DNA of 64,000 bases from Nematostella vectensis (lineage: Eukaryota > Cnidaria > Anthozoa > Actiniaria > Edwardsiidae): positions 3,569,681 through 3,633,680 of the forward strand of contig NC_064040.1 of assembly GCF_932526225.1 (NCBI RefSeq), written 5' to 3'. The notes beneath the pieces were generated by a model. That model did no database searches. It was not told the DNA's origin and worked only from the letters and a program-made list of their open reading frames with translations. Each line of letters starts with the position of its first letter. The stretch's first letter is position 1. The position numbers and the translations under genes were made by a program. Below, one piece after another: positions 62,329 through 64,000 of this stretch.

Positions 62329-63708
62329 TTACACTGTGTTTATACTCATCAGGTTGCCGACCATACGAATGTGATGAACGACGAACTCTAGCTGACGGTT
62401 CACCTGAACCCAGTCTCCTTTACCCAGGTCTTGTGCTTCGTACAACGCGTCAAAGAGGCCTGGAAAACTGACGCCGAGGTACAGGTTGTGAGCACTTGGG
62501 GCGAATACGACGTGTCTGCGGAAAACAAACGAGATCACGACAAGAGCCCGATATGTTCACGAAAACGTACCAGTGTGCAATCGACACGGTCAAAATCTGC
62601 CCAAAACGACATGAACCCGAAATCAGTATGGGAGGATAGATGGTAAAACACGTCTTGTCATCTAAATACTTCTTTCAAAACTCACCGTTTATAAGGTCTT
62701 CCCGGCAACCCCTCGGGGTTGATAAACGACTTCTCGAACTGGACCAAGCGGTCGTTGGCCATCCTGACGGCGAGAGGGCTGGGTAGAGATAAGGCACAAG
62801 TTATTATTTCAAGACACTTGTCGACAGACTCTTACAGCCCACTGTTGAGACTGGCATGTGGTGGTACTACTAGTGTGTGATTCTCATGAGCTTACTTTTT
62901 TAGAAAACGCAGTCCACTTACTCCTTTAAGTTGATAGATTCAAGGTGCTCATGAAAAGACTTGGCAGAGGCAGTGAAGCTTTTAATGACAGCATCTAGAG
63001 GTTCTAAAGTAAAGGACAAAAGAACTAGCATTAGCCAATACAACATGGAAAACATGGTATTGTGGTCGGGAATTAAAAGGATTGAGTTTAATGCACTTTT
63101 CCAAGTGACCTGAAAAAGCTGTACAATCTCTCTCTCTAACACAGCCTTTTAATGGCCGTTCCAGAGAGACAGAACCCCTAGTTTTGAACAGACACAAGGA
63201 AAGGCCCAATACAACAAAGTAACTTGACTTAGAAGATCTTGTCAATATCTACTTACCGAGGCTGATTTTCTGGCCCGCTAACACAGCTCCATACGAACTT
63301 TTCAAATCACGTGTGTACTGACTCAATTTTTCCGCGTATCGACTGCAATTAAAAGGTATGAGGGTGGAGTCTGCAAGAGCCGTGCCGATCTGCATCCAAA
63401 GCTGTGTCATTGTGCGATGATACTGGAAGTCACGATCCACAAACGTCTTCATCCAGTGAAACGAGTCGTGTACCGAGTGGTACATGGGGTAACTGCCCTT
63501 AAAATCCCATTTGTTCTGTAGAATTGGCAAAGATTTACAGTATTGGAACGCGTTTTAGCAGCGCAAGGGAAGAGTATGCATTGTATGTCAAAGGTCTAAT
63601 CGTGCCAAAAGTCTCACCGTGTCAAAGGTATATCTGAGGTCTAATGACGGTACCCCCAGACGGTTGTAAAGAGCGGCGTAGTCACTCCCGGACCCCACCT
63701 TTAAAACC
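62329..63708 (-). CDS. FOLH1-like: Second NAALADase-like M28B peptidase, last five exons (5' part beyond window)
   Basis: Exons 63708-63618, 63515-63257, 63003-62922, 62778-62686 and 62515-62329 (stop TAA at 62331-62329). All have GT/AG sites with matching phases, identical to exons 13-17 of the 33-47 kb gene; exon sizes are 91, 259, 82, 93, 187 against 91, 241, 82, 93, 184. The products read VGSGSDYAALYNRLGVPSLD, GSYPMYHSVHD (last zinc-ligand His), the helical dimerisation domain, LVQFEKSFINPEGLPGRP and HVVFAPSAHNLYLGVSFPGL. The glutamate-pocket Lys is again Leu, and one patch Arg is Asp. It is a tandem paralogue on the same strand. The earlier catalytic residues lie outside the window. Confidence 0.93.
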
Positions 63709-63837
63709 CTGAAAATGGTAGTGAGAATATAATGTAAACGTTCGCAATTAATTCTGGGTTGCAGGAACATGGACAAAATGTATATTGTGATAAATGTCTG
63801 ACCCTAAGTGTATTTTTGTAGAATAAAGGCTTAAAGT

Positions 63838-64000
63838 AATGGTGGTCAGGGCGATGATGATAAAAATGATGATGGTGTTGGTTTAATGGCCGATTGATAA
63901 GGACAGTAAGATGATGCGGGTAATTGCTAAAGCAGTGGTTAAGGTGATGGTGATGGTTATGGTGATGATGATGGTGATGCTGATGGTGGTGGTGATGGTG
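63838..64000. repeat. GAT/GGT-rich simple repeat running off the right edge
   Basis: ATGGTGATG-type trinucleotide repeats become purer towards the edge, within an intron of the second peptidase gene. Confidence 0.85.

Overview
This window is eukaryotic nuclear DNA. It is AT-rich, with multi-exon genes using canonical GT/AG introns, many short non-autonomous DNA elements, simple repeats and unusually large minisatellites. The gene content suggests an early-branching metazoan, most likely an anthozoan cnidarian such as a sea anemone: an intronless rhodopsin-class peptide-type receptor, an NR2E-like nuclear receptor, a secreted protein joining an H-type-lectin-like domain to EGF domains and a contactin-associated-protein-type fibrinogen-like domain, and tandem glutamate-carboxypeptidase-II-like genes. 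The species assignment is inference.

Layout: 1-236 (-) is an open reading frame cut by the window edge. 3792-4943 (-) is a class A GPCR. 5-17.8 kb is gene-poor and holds a pogo-like element, a small tandem duplication and repeat fragments. 17812-22075 (+) is the lectin/EGF/fibrinogen-like gene; its two EGF exons look broken. A decayed copy of the last part of its final exon lies at about 24.6-24.9 kb. 25514-28261 (-) holds three exons of the nuclear receptor; the 5' exon was not found. 33088-47735 (-) is a complete 17-exon M28B peptidase gene, with all exon phases consistent, 760 aa and all metal and catalytic residues present. A possible second first exon, also encoding a membrane anchor, lies at 55783-55988. 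62329-63708 (-) holds the last five exons of a neighbouring paralogue that enters from beyond the right edge.

The most unusual feature is the peptidase gene. Two of its introns are filled by minisatellites (58-bp units, about 31 copies; 53-bp units, about 40 copies) whose unit is the 3' end of the preceding exon plus its own 5' splice site. The gene therefore carries dozens of tandem near-identical exon/donor junctions. Two more introns carry a 52-bp repeat and a G-rich telomere-like repeat. Upstream of the proximal first exon lie a 30-bp minisatellite of about 107 copies and two arrays rich in ATTGG/CCAAT.

At 59125-59523 a perfect 53-bp inverted repeat encloses a type I hammerhead ribozyme with a complete core and a very short stem III. 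This resembles the ribozymes of Penelope-like elements and retrozymes. Other mobile DNA includes a MITE family with TTA target duplications, a TA-flanked element present twice (one copy with a cysteine-rich open frame) and a 1.2-kb element with about 147-bp inverted repeats.
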